Positions 1 through 8,853 of a stretch of 21,133 nt of DNA are shown here, piece by piece (the first letter of the stretch is position 1; every line of letters begins with the position of its first letter). Below the pieces are notes generated by a model. That model was not told where the DNA came from, made no database searches, and saw nothing but the letters and a program-made list of their open reading frames with translations. This stretch comes from Zygnema cylindricum (Eukaryota; Streptophyta; Zygnematophyceae; Zygnematales; Zygnemataceae), in contig JBBHKE010003307.1 in NCBI GenBank assembly GCA_037447655.1, positions 1-21,133 on the forward strand. Reading direction: 5' to 3'. Both the position numbers and the translations under genes were made by a program.

Positions 1-525
1 TTTGTAACCAGACTGTTTACCACCAGTCGTTTTTAGTAAAGCTTATTATCATTCCCAATTTATTATCAAACTTTTGTTTTATGCTGGATTTCTCTTATTT
101 CATCTTTACGGAAGATCCCACCCTTGTTTTAGGGGTTATGGTGTACTTCAGGGAGACAGTAATCCTGGTTTCCGAGGCAGAAAAAAAAAAGAGGGGAGAA
201 AAATAGAGGGAAGAGAAAAAAAAAATGCACCTCAGAAATCTTAGAAAAAATTTCACGACATTCACTTGACTCATCAAGGAAAATCTTTGGTCCTTATTGC
301 CTTTCAAGCTTAAGAAAGTAAAGGCTTTCCGCACTTGAACAATCAACCACGACATCATCATGACCTCTCTATAAGTTGTCACATCCATATACAAGGTACG
401 AAATATATGGTGGAGGCCCCATATTTAGGGAGATTGTATTTCATCACTACTGCACTCGTCTCTCGTTTGTTAAACGCTCTCTTCTTTGTCCCAATCATCC
501 CTCAATCCTTCCTTGTGACTGAGGC
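1..525. other. AT-rich intergenic DNA, no supported gene
   Basis: No gene is supported here. An open frame on the + strand covers 335-748 (137 codons), but its product is hydrophobic and low in complexity, matches no family I recognise, and its 3' half lies in the repeat described at 526-750. A purine-rich stretch (A and G runs) lies at 180-225. Confidence 0.5.
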
Positions 526-1070
526 CTCCCTTTCTGATAGTCCCTTGTGGATTTTCCTTAGTCCAGGAATTATATTTATGGTATTTAAGCTTGTGGCTAC
601 CACTCAATTTAGGTTTCTAGATTTGCTTCCTTTAGAGGTTAAACGCTTGTTAGTTCCTTTGGCATTGTTTTATTCGTTTCTGTTGCAAGTTTTTCAGTTT
701 CGTCTTTGCCATCCACTTTTTCATGTCCTCAGATGGTTACCATCCTAGTTTCTTAATAAAATCTTATTATACTCTCCCTTTCTGATAGTCCCTTATGAAG
801 TTTCCTTGGACATTTTATATGCTTCCAAAAACTATTTTAGCCATGGCGCTATGTAATCATGTTGTGGGGTAATTAGCTTTAGGACTGTTTTACCATTAAT
901 CAATTTGACTATGTTGAGATGATGTGGACGATCATGACTCATAAATAGAATTTTGGTGAGGAAACTTTTGTCAATGCCAATTTGCGTTAAAATGGCAACC
1001 CGGTTTTGTTTTGGCTTTCTACTTTTTGTTCCGATGTTCTCAGATGGTTTATCATTGTGCTTTTTCAAAA
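526..1070 (+). repeat. Two related repeat fragments in direct orientation
   Basis: Two related segments follow each other, 526-750 and 774-1066. Both open with CTCCCTTTCTGATAGTCCCT followed by a similar stretch, and both end in CTCAGATGGTT followed by a T-rich tail. The end motif also occurs in inverted orientation at 1161-1183, at the 3' end of the neighbouring retroelement (- strand). The simplest reading is 5'-truncated copies of 3' tails from one retroelement family. The middle parts are too diverged to align confidently by eye. Confidence 0.45.
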
Positions 1071-1487
1071 TAATTGTACTTTGATTGTCATGAACATTAA
1101 CTGCAATTCAAATGAATGAATATTGCTAGCAAGCACTCGTGGACGTCACACAAGATAAATTAAAAAGCACGATGGTAAACCATGAGTCCGGGGGTACAAA
1201 AGGGGTGGCATGGCCAAAACTGAAAATCTATAAGAAGGGCAATAAAAAACAAAGAAAGCAATGAGAACACATAAAAATGGCAAGTAAAATAAAAGAAGCC
1301 AAAATCAAAATGAAAAGCACGGTAACTCACTAAACCAAAACTACAAACCCCAACCACAACTCAATTAAATATCTACGAAAAGCAACCATGTAAGTCCCCC
1401 CAGCCCGAAGGAGCACGTTGAGGGAGATCCGCAACACGTCAACAATCCATGACCGCAATAGTCGATCGAAGGAGAATAGAAGCCTGT

Positions 1488-1582
1488 ACTCGCTCTAAAG
1501 CCACAGACAACCGCTGACGATAAAAAAAAGTAATGGACTCGCTCTAAAGCCACTGACAACCGCTGACGATAAAAAGAAGTAA
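1488..1582 (-). repeat. 49-bp-period tandem duplication in retroelement 3' UTR
   Basis: Two copies of a 46-bp segment, 1488-1533 and 1537-1582, differ at two positions and share the core CGCTCTAAAGCCAC...GACAACCGCTGACGATAAAA on the + strand. They lie just after the terminal stop of the retroelement reading frame (in its own orientation), so they belong to its 3' untranslated region. Confidence 0.8.
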
Positions 1583-1610
1583 GGATAGAAGGAGGAGGGC
1601 TCACAGGTCC

Positions 1611-4492
1611 TCATCGCTCGAAAGCAAGTCCAGCACAAGTACAGAGAAACACTTTCAACGCAACACCCAAACAACCAAAGATCTCGACCGCCATCGGAAT
1701 AAAGTCATCCATAGGGTCCCGGTGGGCATAATCACGCTCCTTCGCCTTAGCGACATCACGAGAAGCCACCCCAATATGTTGAGCCGCCTAACGAACAACT
1801 GTAGCCGAAGTAGGGTTCGCCAAAACAATATCACCAAAAATGCAAAGGGCACCATCGAGCAAAACGACATCGATCTGGCGCGAAGGAAAAATATGAGAAA
1901 CCTCCCCGCGCACAGAAAATCCCCCCTCTGAAGCGATTGTCGCAACAGCGTCATGAATGGTGTCGTGCGCGTGGATCAATTCTCCCCCATGGGAGCAACG
2001 AAGCAAATGGACACCATCGGGCCCCAAGAAACGACCACAGGCGCAAACTAGAGAGCCAAGTAAAGGAGGAGGCGGTGGTGAACTAATGGGTAAGAATCGA
2101 CGAGTGGACAAAATAGGTGTAGCGAATAGCCAAGACCAAAAACCAGGTCCATCATAAGAGAGAAGACGGGCACGCGAAGAATCAGAGAGAAGCGCCTCGA
2201 GAAGCTCGGATTTAATGGCGGAGCCAACCAGATCGGAAATCGATTCTTGGACACGCTCAACAGATTTCGTAACAAGGGTGGAAAGAATCGGCACATTAAC
2301 TACGGCATGAGGAGGAAGAGAATGTGACGCGTCCAATAGAAACTGTTGGAAGGCGAACACACCGTCTGAAACCTAGGGGACCACAGTGGCAAGGGGGGAG
2401 TCCCGGGCAAAGAAGCAAGAAACAAGAGTGGAGGCAATAAAGCACCAACTTCGCAAATAGGCAGCGCGAGCAACACGAGCAATCGATAATAGACCTAACC
2501 CCCCCGAAGAAACAGGGAGGAGGGATGCCTGAAGGCGGGCAGAAGGCCCAAACTCGCGATCGAATACCTCACGACCTAAAAGAGTGTGAAGGACGTCCAT
2601 GAGGCGATCATCAAAGGATGAGAGAGATGAGACAAACGTCGAGGTGGGAGGGGAAATACGACTAAGTTAAAAAGGCCGGTGGGGGAAACACATGGTTAAC
2701 ATAGCAAAAGCCACTTGGGGATCGGGAAGATGAGGGAGGTCTTCCACATAGGTCAGATTTGTCTGTAGAGCATCATCAAGAAATTGGGTCACGAAAGTGT
2801 CCGAACCAAGGAGGCAACCGAACACACGAATACCATCGGAGGGAGGAGTTTGAAAACTAAGAGGGGGACTAAAAGAAAGTGGAATATCCTGAGGAGACCA
2901 AATAACACACTTCGAAGGTTGGACTGAAAGGTTGAGTTCGGCTAAATGTTCTTTAAAAAAATTATATGCCGGCACTACTTGATCCATAGGCCCAATAATG
3001 TGTGTATCATCTGCAACCAAAGGGAAAAGGCAAGAAAGGAAAGCGGTTGCAAAAGCACAAAAAGCCCGGTAATGGGCAAGGGAAAACAAAGGTCCGCCTA
3101 GAGGATTGCCTTGGCGAGTGCTTGTAGCAGAGGAGAGAGGAATGAGACCACCGTCGGCCGAGAAGGAAAGGCTGTTGGTCAAAGAATAATAAGCCCTCAC
3201 AAAGGGGAATAATTGGACAATCAGAGATGGAGCAGCCATAAGCTCTCAAAAAAAGACGCTCCGATCCACCATATTGAATGCATTCGAAACGTCAACCAGA
3301 AGTACTAACCAATCCGGATGTACATCCAATAAAGCCCGAATCTCGTGGACCACGGCCTCACAACCACCTCTCGTGGCCACTCCAAACTAATGAGGAGAGA
3401 AATAATCATGGAATGTTGGTGGGAGCTGGAGACACATCGCACAAGCCACCAATCTGTATAAAACTTCTCCCACGGCAATAGGGTGGATCCCTCCATTAGG
3501 TTTGGCAACCGCCACAAGGCGGGACGCTTTGAGAGGATCACAAATCCGAGGGGGGGCATCCTCACTAGCAATAAGACAACATACTCGAAAAAACACATCG
3601 AACCCCTAGGCACCCGATTCAGGGGGCAAAACATCGCGAAACAACTCATACACTGTGCCCGAGGGGGGGCTGCTGAAATGTGAAAAGAAGAGCTAAAGGC
3701 CTTAATGAAAACCTCCCGATCTAAAGTAAAAATCTCAGAAGGCTCAAAGGCGTGGATGGAAGGGGGTAAAGGGGAAGGTGTAGGCGTGTGGAGAGCTTGA
3801 AGGACCTCAATAGTGGAAGAAGATCGGAGGGCAAGAGTGAATGGTTATAGGGCCCGAACCGCTCGAGAAAGCTCACCAACACGGCCTAAATGAATTGCTC
3901 GTCGATAAGAGGACGGGACATTTGATGGCCTAGATGGGCCACGCGGTGGGAAATAGGCGCTCGATACCCGATCCTCATGCTCGGCGTGGGGGGCCTTCCG
4001 GTCACCACGAAGAAATCAGCGACAATGCGCCATAGTCTCTCTAACCCCACTGCCCCCTAATTGGGATTAGAGAGAGAACATAAGAAGAAGGTGCCAAGGA
4101 GCAATGTCCGTCCGATTTGAAGAGATGTTGGACAAGGGGAGGTGGGGGGCATCTTGTACTAATGTCCGCACGGCCATAGGAATACGGGTGTACAACCACG
4201 GGCGGGGGGGTCCCAAATCAGAAGCCCCCAAAACATCTAAGTTACGGACGAAATTCTAGTCCGCATCCGTGGGGCCGGACAGAAGTGTGGTCGATGACGG
4301 TTGAAGAGAGGTGAAAGATGAAGGACCACCACTGGCTACACAATGTTGACAACTCCGTGTATGACGGGAAAAAAGGGCACCAACGACAAAAAGGTTGTGA
4401 CACCCGGGACATTCCAAACACTTACCGGTTGGTTTACGAGGTTTGCGTGGAGGTGGGGGAGGGAGAAGGGGAAAAGGAGTGCTTCCGAACAT
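1611..4492 (-). pseudogene. Retroelement polyprotein pseudogene (zinc finger, RT, endonuclease)
   Basis: Translated on the - strand, this is one long protein of about 950 codons. Landmarks are a zinc finger with Cys-x2-Cys-x12-His-x3-Cys spacing (CPGC at its start); RT block KPNGGIHPIAVGEVLYRL near 3505-3450; first catalytic Asp in VDVSNAFN at 3296-3273; QGNPLGGPLF at 3113-3084; and the catalytic VADD at 3017-3006, equivalent to YADD. The C-terminal knuckle is Cys-x-Cys-x9-His-x3-Cys at 2045-1995, followed by HAHD, then IDVV (Asp near 1871), GDIVLANP (Asp near 1832) and a Lys/Tyr-rich stretch ending in FIPMAVE. Disruptions: in-frame stops at 4256-4258, 4067-4069, 4016-4018, 3845-3847, 3606-3608, 3387-3389, 3246-3248, 2667-2669, 2373-2375 and 1788-1790, plus one frameshift at the C7 tract 3663-3669. 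The frame is otherwise kept to the terminal stop at 1611-1613. The start codon is uncertain; the only ATG near the 5' end is at 4492. Confidence 0.8.
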
Positions 4493-4560
4493 GGTCAATA
4501 AGTCAAAGAAGCCATGGGAATTGAAAGAGTGAGAGGAAGAGAAAATGTGGGAGAGGAAAA

Positions 4561-5069
4561 GGAACCATGTGTAATGGATGGTGAAAATGGTAGTGGGCCA
4601 AAAAAGAACATGAATTTATAACAAACCGGAAAACCAAAAATGTCGATTTATAAAGTAAATTGTATGCATGAACCTGACACTAATAGTGCGCATTCTATTT
4701 CTTAGGAATGGAAAGAAATATTATAAATTGGAAAACCACATCAACATTTTGTGAACAAATTGAATTGCCAAAACGAGCGCATTTTTTTGTTTTTTTTTTG
4801 TTGTAGACATTAACCCTGGTGTTAAATACTTCGAGGGTCAAATTAGGGTTCAAGTGCTTTGTTTGTTAAAGCGACCGAGTGTTAGAAATTTAGCAAACAT
4901 CCACTGCACAAAAATAGAGTAGCATATTATTAAATATTGGGCTGTAAAAATTAGTGTTGTGTATCGTATGTTTTGTATGTGTATGTTATGTTGTGTAAAA
5001 ATATAGTACGCTATATAATAGTACATTATAATGTACTGAATCATATTTTTCACTATATATAACATGTTT
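4561..5069. other. AT-rich spacer, no supported gene
   Basis: This stretch between the retroelement and the hAT-like element is AT-rich, with a T run at about 4783-4800. I see no gene, domain or clear repeat boundary in it. Confidence 0.5.
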
Positions 5070-5567
5070 ATAGCATGCATAGTTGTTCAAATCGCGCGAT
5101 TTTTTCCTTTTTTACGATTAAAACGTATAATTCGTGACTTTTGAATAAATCGGAAAAAAACGCGATGTACTTTCTGTCCGGTAAACTGAACGGATAATTT
5201 ACAGAAACTGTACGGTATTCACAGTAATTGTACGGTTTTGTATCAAAAAAGTACGAAATTTGACTAAAAGATACGTTGCACTTCGTAGTACTTTCTGTCC
5301 GGTAAACTGAACAGAAATATAACGGGAAACGTACGGAATTGTAACAAAATTGTACGGAATATGACGAAAGGAGACGGGAACTGTACGGACAATGTACAAA
5401 CTGCGTTATATGTTAAACTCAATTTCTTTTACATGTACGGAATTGTACGGAAGAAAATTCATTAACGATTTTAACGATTTTTTCAAAAGGTTCAATGCGT
5501 TTGTTACGTATAATTCGTAGCGATTAAATCGTTCGCACGAAACGCCGTGAACAACTATGATAGCATG
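5070..5567. mobile_element. hAT-like non-autonomous DNA transposon (MITE), with 8-bp target duplication
   Basis: The element proper is 5078-5559 (482 bp). Its ends are perfect 12-bp inverted repeats, CATAGTTGTTCA at 5078-5089 and TGAACAACTATG at 5548-5559. It is flanked directly by an identical 8-bp duplication, ATAGCATG, at 5070-5077 and 5560-5567. An 8-bp duplication and a terminal repeat opening with CA followed by an A/G-rich start are typical of the hAT superfamily. The element encodes no transposase, so it would depend on one in trans. The intact target duplication suggests a fairly recent insertion. Confidence 0.85.
5167..5460. repeat. GTACGG-rich internal array of the hAT-like element
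   Basis: GTAC occurs about eleven times in 300 bp here (about one is expected by chance), mostly as TGTACGG or CGTACGG. A 25-bp exact direct repeat beginning GTACTTTCTGTCCGGTAAAC lies at 5167-5191 and 5288-5312, a 121-bp offset. The array lies within the transposon. Repeated short motifs in hAT elements can be transposase binding sites, as with the AAACGG hexamers of maize Ac; that role here is inference. Confidence 0.7.
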
Positions 5568-5639
5568 GCATGTCATGTGTAAAACTTTTCGTAATCTGTG
5601 TAATGGGAATAACGGCGGTTCAGTACGACAAAATTAACC

Positions 5640-5830
5640 GCACACCCGTACGGAACGAACAGTACAATTATTGCCGATAGTTATCGGTATCGGTGTTATT
5701 GGGATTAAAAACCGATATTATCGGTCTTTTATCGGCGATAACACTAGTTTCGATATATTGTGCCTATATATCGATTATCGGCAAGCCAAAAAAAGGTACA
5801 TATCGATTATCGGCAAATCCCTGCCGTTAC
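5640..5830. repeat. Cluster of ATCGG-type inverted repeats, possible second MITE
   Basis: TTGCCGATA at 5671-5679 is repeated inverted as TATCGGCAA at 5776-5784 and 5808-5816. Between them are TATCGGTATCGG, the 15-nt palindrome ACCGATATTATCGGT near 5711-5725, and two direct copies of ATATCGATTATCGGCAA. The layout suggests a short element with multiplied inverted ends, but I cannot see a target duplication. Confidence 0.5.
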
Positions 5831-6900
5831 ACAACATTAGCTAAAAATATTGAAATTTGAGTACTGTACAATAGTAGTCACACAATATTCTGTGCACTGA
5901 ATATAACCCTAAATAGAATAAAGAAAAAAATAGAATAAACTACGCTATTTGAGAATAAAACAAAAAAAAAGCGGGACGGGATTAGCGTACACAACGCTAA
6001 TAGCGATTGGCGGTGTAGTGTAGATGGAAAAGTACGAACTAAAAAACATTTCGTATATATTTAGCGTACTGTTTGGTTAAGTACAGTACGTACTGTTTGC
6101 AGCCAGAGGACGGGCGATAGGGTAACCAAAAACTCGGTTTAGAAATAGTGTGGACCATCAGGAAGGACAAAACTTACATAGGAAAAAGACAAAAAGTTTA
6201 CAATCTTATATAGTACGATCAACAAGGAATATGAATGCTCGCATCTTAAAATAACACTCATAAGTTGAAGCCGTACGTATTTCAGAAAATTCGGAGCGAT
6301 ACGAAATGTTCGAAAAACATCCGAACCAAAAAAATACACAAAAATCAAATTTTCAACATGCTAAAATTTTAAAATTTCCCAACATGCATAAGATTTTATA
6401 AAATCTAAGAAATAAAATTATTCCTGCGTGTGATCTGAAAAAGATTCTCTTCTCTGATTTCTGAACGTACGGTATTTTGTCGTTTAGTGAGTCTCCAGCT
6501 AGAGGCGGTCCTGCAAGCAGTTAAAGAAGGAGGAAATGCTGCCAATAAAACAGAGGGGCGCAATCTTCAGATTTCACACGTGTCACCTGCCTCGGTTTGA
6601 ATAGTGCGAAATTCGAGTGAATCTGCACCATCCATATGAAAAACACAGTACCTCGAAGACCGTTAAAATTCGTCTCTACACGTCAACGAGGCTCCGCGAT
6701 ATTCTGGCATATTTTCAGCAGCTATTTTGTCCTTTTGTGACGACTCGCAGTATAGCCAGGCTGTTCGACTTCCCGTCACAGGGGCACATTATTTTTAGCA
6801 AAGCTTTCCGTACACAGTTTTTGTCGTTTTCTCCATTCCGTAAAGGAAAATCCAAAAATTCGTTAAAACTTCGACGCACTGCCGCCGCCATATGATGCTG
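5831..6900. other. Intergenic DNA with scattered CGTAC motifs, no supported gene
   Basis: No gene is supported. The stretch has several GTACG/CGTAC motifs (for example near 6273, 6465 and 6811) and the perfect 14-nt palindrome ACAGTACGTACTGT at 6083-6096. Short open frames on both strands near 6617-6918 overlap each other and resemble no family I know. Confidence 0.45.
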
Positions 6901-7067
6901 ACGTGGCAGCCAAATCACAGCGGTTTTTTATGTCCACTTCGTGTACGGACAAAGTAGTCAACTCTTTCTGCCGCGATTTTCGTACATCGTGACCGAATCC
7001 CGCGATCCGATCTCTGTCATTTTCTGTACCTTTTCAAATGGTTTTCCTTCCCGCCATTTGCCGTCAT

Positions 7068-7210
7068 TCTTTCCACGTGCGAATCCGACGACGTAAGTTC
7101 ACCTGGCGCCGGTCATTTCCGTCGAAAAAGTACAGTCACGTCACGAATCGTACGTTTCTTTGTGCGTTCAGCAGCGGTGTGCATCTTTTGAAAAAGTGAC
7201 GTCACGAGGT
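7068..7210 (+). promoter_or_regulatory. Putative bZIP-type promoter elements of the DUF1191 gene
   Basis: A G-box core CACGTG lies at 7074-7079, CACGTCAC at 7137-7144, and the palindrome TGACGTCA at 7197-7204. They lie 440-570 bp before the start codon at 7645 and just before the pyrimidine-rich leader. ACGT-core sites of this kind are bound by plant bZIP factors. Function is inferred from position and motif only; no convincing TATA box was found. Confidence 0.4.
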
Positions 7211-7296
7211 ATGTTTGGAGTTTGAAAAAATGATGTACCTGGTGCCAAATCCAAACCTTCCAATCTGTTCCCCACTTTCCCTCCAACTCTTGGATT

Positions 7297-7640
7297 CCCG
7301 CCCTCTCTCTCTCTCTCTCTGTCTGTCTCTCTCTGTCTCTCTCTCCTCTCTCCCTCTCCCTCTCCTCTATCCTTCTCCCTCTCCTCTCCCTCTCCTTCTC
7401 CCTCTCCTCTCTCCCTCTCCTTCAACCTCTCCTCTTTTTCATTTTATCTCTCTTCTAACGCTTCCCTCCCATTCCCTACCTCTCACTCTCTCTATCCCTC
7501 CTCCCCCTCCCTCGAAATGGCAGTCCTAAAACAATGCAATAATGCCCCAATTGGAACGACACACATATCTGACGACCCATAACCACAATTCTCTCTCTCT
7601 ACCCCTCTCCATTCTCTCCCTCCCTCTCCTCGCCCTCCCC
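7297..7640 (+). repeat. Pyrimidine (CT) microsatellite in the DUF1191 leader
   Basis: The + strand here is largely C and T, with (CT)n, CTCTCC and CCTCTC units, and few purines until about 7505; a second CT-rich block lies at 7590-7640. It sits just before the start codon and probably belongs to the 5' untranslated region or core promoter. CT-rich leaders are common in plant genes. Confidence 0.75.
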
Positions 7641-7644
7641 AGTC

Positions 7645-8853
7645 ATGTCCAGAGTAGCAGAAAAAACCCAAATTGATATTTTCACCCTAAAAAAGAGACC
7701 TAAAAAACACTTTTCCCCTCATTTCTCTTCTCACGTGCGGGTACCATGGATTCTTCTCCTCTCCCTCTCCCTCTCCCTCACTCTCCTCCCTCTCACAGAA
7801 GCCCAAGGCGTCTCTCCCTCTCCCTCCCCTCCCTCCTCCTCCTCCAACTCCGAGGCGGAAAAAATCCAAACCACCGACGATATCCTTTTCGAATCCGCCG
7901 TCCAATCAGCTTCCAATCTCACACGTGGGAAATTCGTCTCCCTCCCTCTCCCTCCTGAATTCGGGGCGAATTTGACAGCTGTCCGAATTTCACTGGCCGA
8001 TCTTATCCAATCAGGATTCACTTTTTTCGAATTTCGATTACCCCCAAAACTTAAAAATTTTTCGAACTCCACCGACATTTTTATTTTGTACCGAACGTTT
8101 TTTTTTTCTCCGTATCCGACAAAAAGGGGTACAAATATGGTTTCGAAAATTGTGGGTCTTCGAATTTTTCCGTATCCGATCGAAAATTCGAATTCGAATT
8201 CGAATTCGTCGTCGTATTCGAATAATTCGTATTTAAAAGTCGAAAGTTCGCCTTCGAACCCAATTATCGTCTCTTTTTCAAATTTTAATTTGAATTTAAG
8301 GAAAACCCAATTCTTGAATAACTCGATTTGTACCACTTTCGACGTTTCCGGAAACTCCGTTTTTTTCGAGAATTTTTCGAATTTTTCGAAATATTCGAAT
8401 CAATCGAAAACGGTGGAATGCGAAACTCTATCTCTCGGAGATTTTACTCTCTCTCTCCTCTCCTCTCCTCCTCCTCCTCCTCCTCCCCCTCTCCCTCCTC
8501 CTCAATTCCCTCCACTCTCCTCTCCTCTCCCTCCCTCTCCCCCGCCGTCTCCTGCCATCCTCTCTCTCCCTACCACTCCCTCCTCCTCCTCTCCTCCCTC
8601 CAAAAAGGATGACCTTAATATTGCCGCCATAGGGGTGGGGGTAGGTGTAGGTGGAGTCCTCCTCCTCCTCCTCCTATGCTGTGTGACGTCAGCATTGGTC
8701 AGCAAAAACCTCAAAAAGTTAAGAATTGAGAGAATGGAGATGGAGACCGAAAATAGTGTGGCTTTGGGGGTGGACTTCGTGGGGGGTAGAGGGAGAGCTC
8801 CGGTCGCGGGAGTAGAGAGGACAAAAACTGTGTTGGAGAATGAGGAGGCGTAG
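7645..8853 (+). CDS. DUF1191-family single-pass membrane protein, intronless
   Basis: The 402-residue product looks like a type I membrane protein. Residues 33-54 form a hydrophobic signal segment ending in LTEAQG. The presumed extracellular domain is 55-270. A Pro-rich stalk follows at 274-319, then a transmembrane helix near 327-352 and a basic cytoplasmic start (KNLKKLRIERME). At least nine Asn-x-Ser/Thr sequons lie in the ectodomain, including N91, N109, N138, N141, N225, N243 and N246. The Cys pair C229/C259, and above all the tail ERMEMETENS...APVAGVERTKTVLENE, match what I recall of plant DUF1191 proteins, which end in a similar Thr-x-Leu-Glu-Asn-Glu motif. Their biochemical role is unknown. 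The ATG at 7645 is the only in-frame start before the signal segment, and it leaves an unusually long basic N-terminus of about 32 residues. The C-terminal match is strong and the ectodomain match weak, so family membership is likely but diverged. Confidence 0.82.
   Translation: MSRVAEKTQIDIFTLKKRPKKHFSPHFSSHVRVPWILLLSLSLSLTLLPLTEAQGVSPSPSPPSSSSNSEAEKIQTTDDILFESAVQSASNLTRGKFVSLPLPPEFGANLTAVRISLADLIQSGFTFFEFRLPPKLKNFSNSTDIFILYRTFFFSPYPTKRGTNMVSKIVGLRIFPYPIENSNSNSNSSSYSNNSYLKVESSPSNPIIVSFSNFNLNLRKTQFLNNSICTTFDVSGNSVFFENFSNFSKYSNQSKTVECETLSLGDFTLSLLSSPPPPPPPPLPPPQFPPLSSPLPPSPPPSPAILSLPTTPSSSSPPSKKDDLNIAAIGVGVGVGGVLLLLLLCCVTSALVSKNLKKLRIERMEMETENSVALGVDFVGGRGRAPVAGVERTKTVLENEEA
8185..8208 (+). 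repeat. Four tandem AATTCG units within the DUF1191 gene
   Basis: Four exact AATTCG hexamers lie in frame and encode Asn-Ser repeats (residues 181-188). The unit makes overlapping GAATTC and TTCGAA palindromes, and TTCGAA is also frequent in the flanking coding sequence (about 8025-8405). Confidence 0.9.

Larger units (their letters stand above)
1155..4560 (-). mobile_element. Decayed non-LTR retrotransposon with RT and restriction-like endonuclease
   Basis: A non-LTR retroelement lies on the - strand. In coding order it holds an N-terminal C2HC zinc finger (about 4430-4360), an N-terminal linker, a reverse transcriptase (about 3600-2670), a thumb/connector region, and a C-terminal Cys/His knuckle with a PD-(D/E)xK-like endonuclease region (about 2050-1660). 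No apurinic (APE-type) endonuclease is visible before the RT. This order, zinc finger then RT then Cys/His plus endonuclease, is that of the R2-like, restriction-like-endonuclease branch. The 3' untranslated region runs from 1610 to about 1155 and includes a 49-bp-period duplication. Exact ends and target duplication could not be fixed; the 5' end is placed near 4560 only because similarity to coding sequence fades there. Confidence 0.75.

Noticed and set aside
335-748. 137-codon open frame on the + strand
   Set aside because: Hydrophobic, no recognisable family, no conserved motif, and its 3' half lies in a repeated segment.
1722-2157. + strand open frames within the retroelement
   Set aside because: They are the reverse frames of the endonuclease part of the - strand pseudogene.
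4850-5399. - strand open frames rich in Tyr and Ile
   Set aside because: AT-rich and transposon sequence; no protein family resemblance.
7168-7529. Gly-Glu-Arg-rich (- strand) and Leu-Pro-Ser-rich (+ strand) open frames
   Set aside because: By-products of the CT-rich microsatellite on the two strands.
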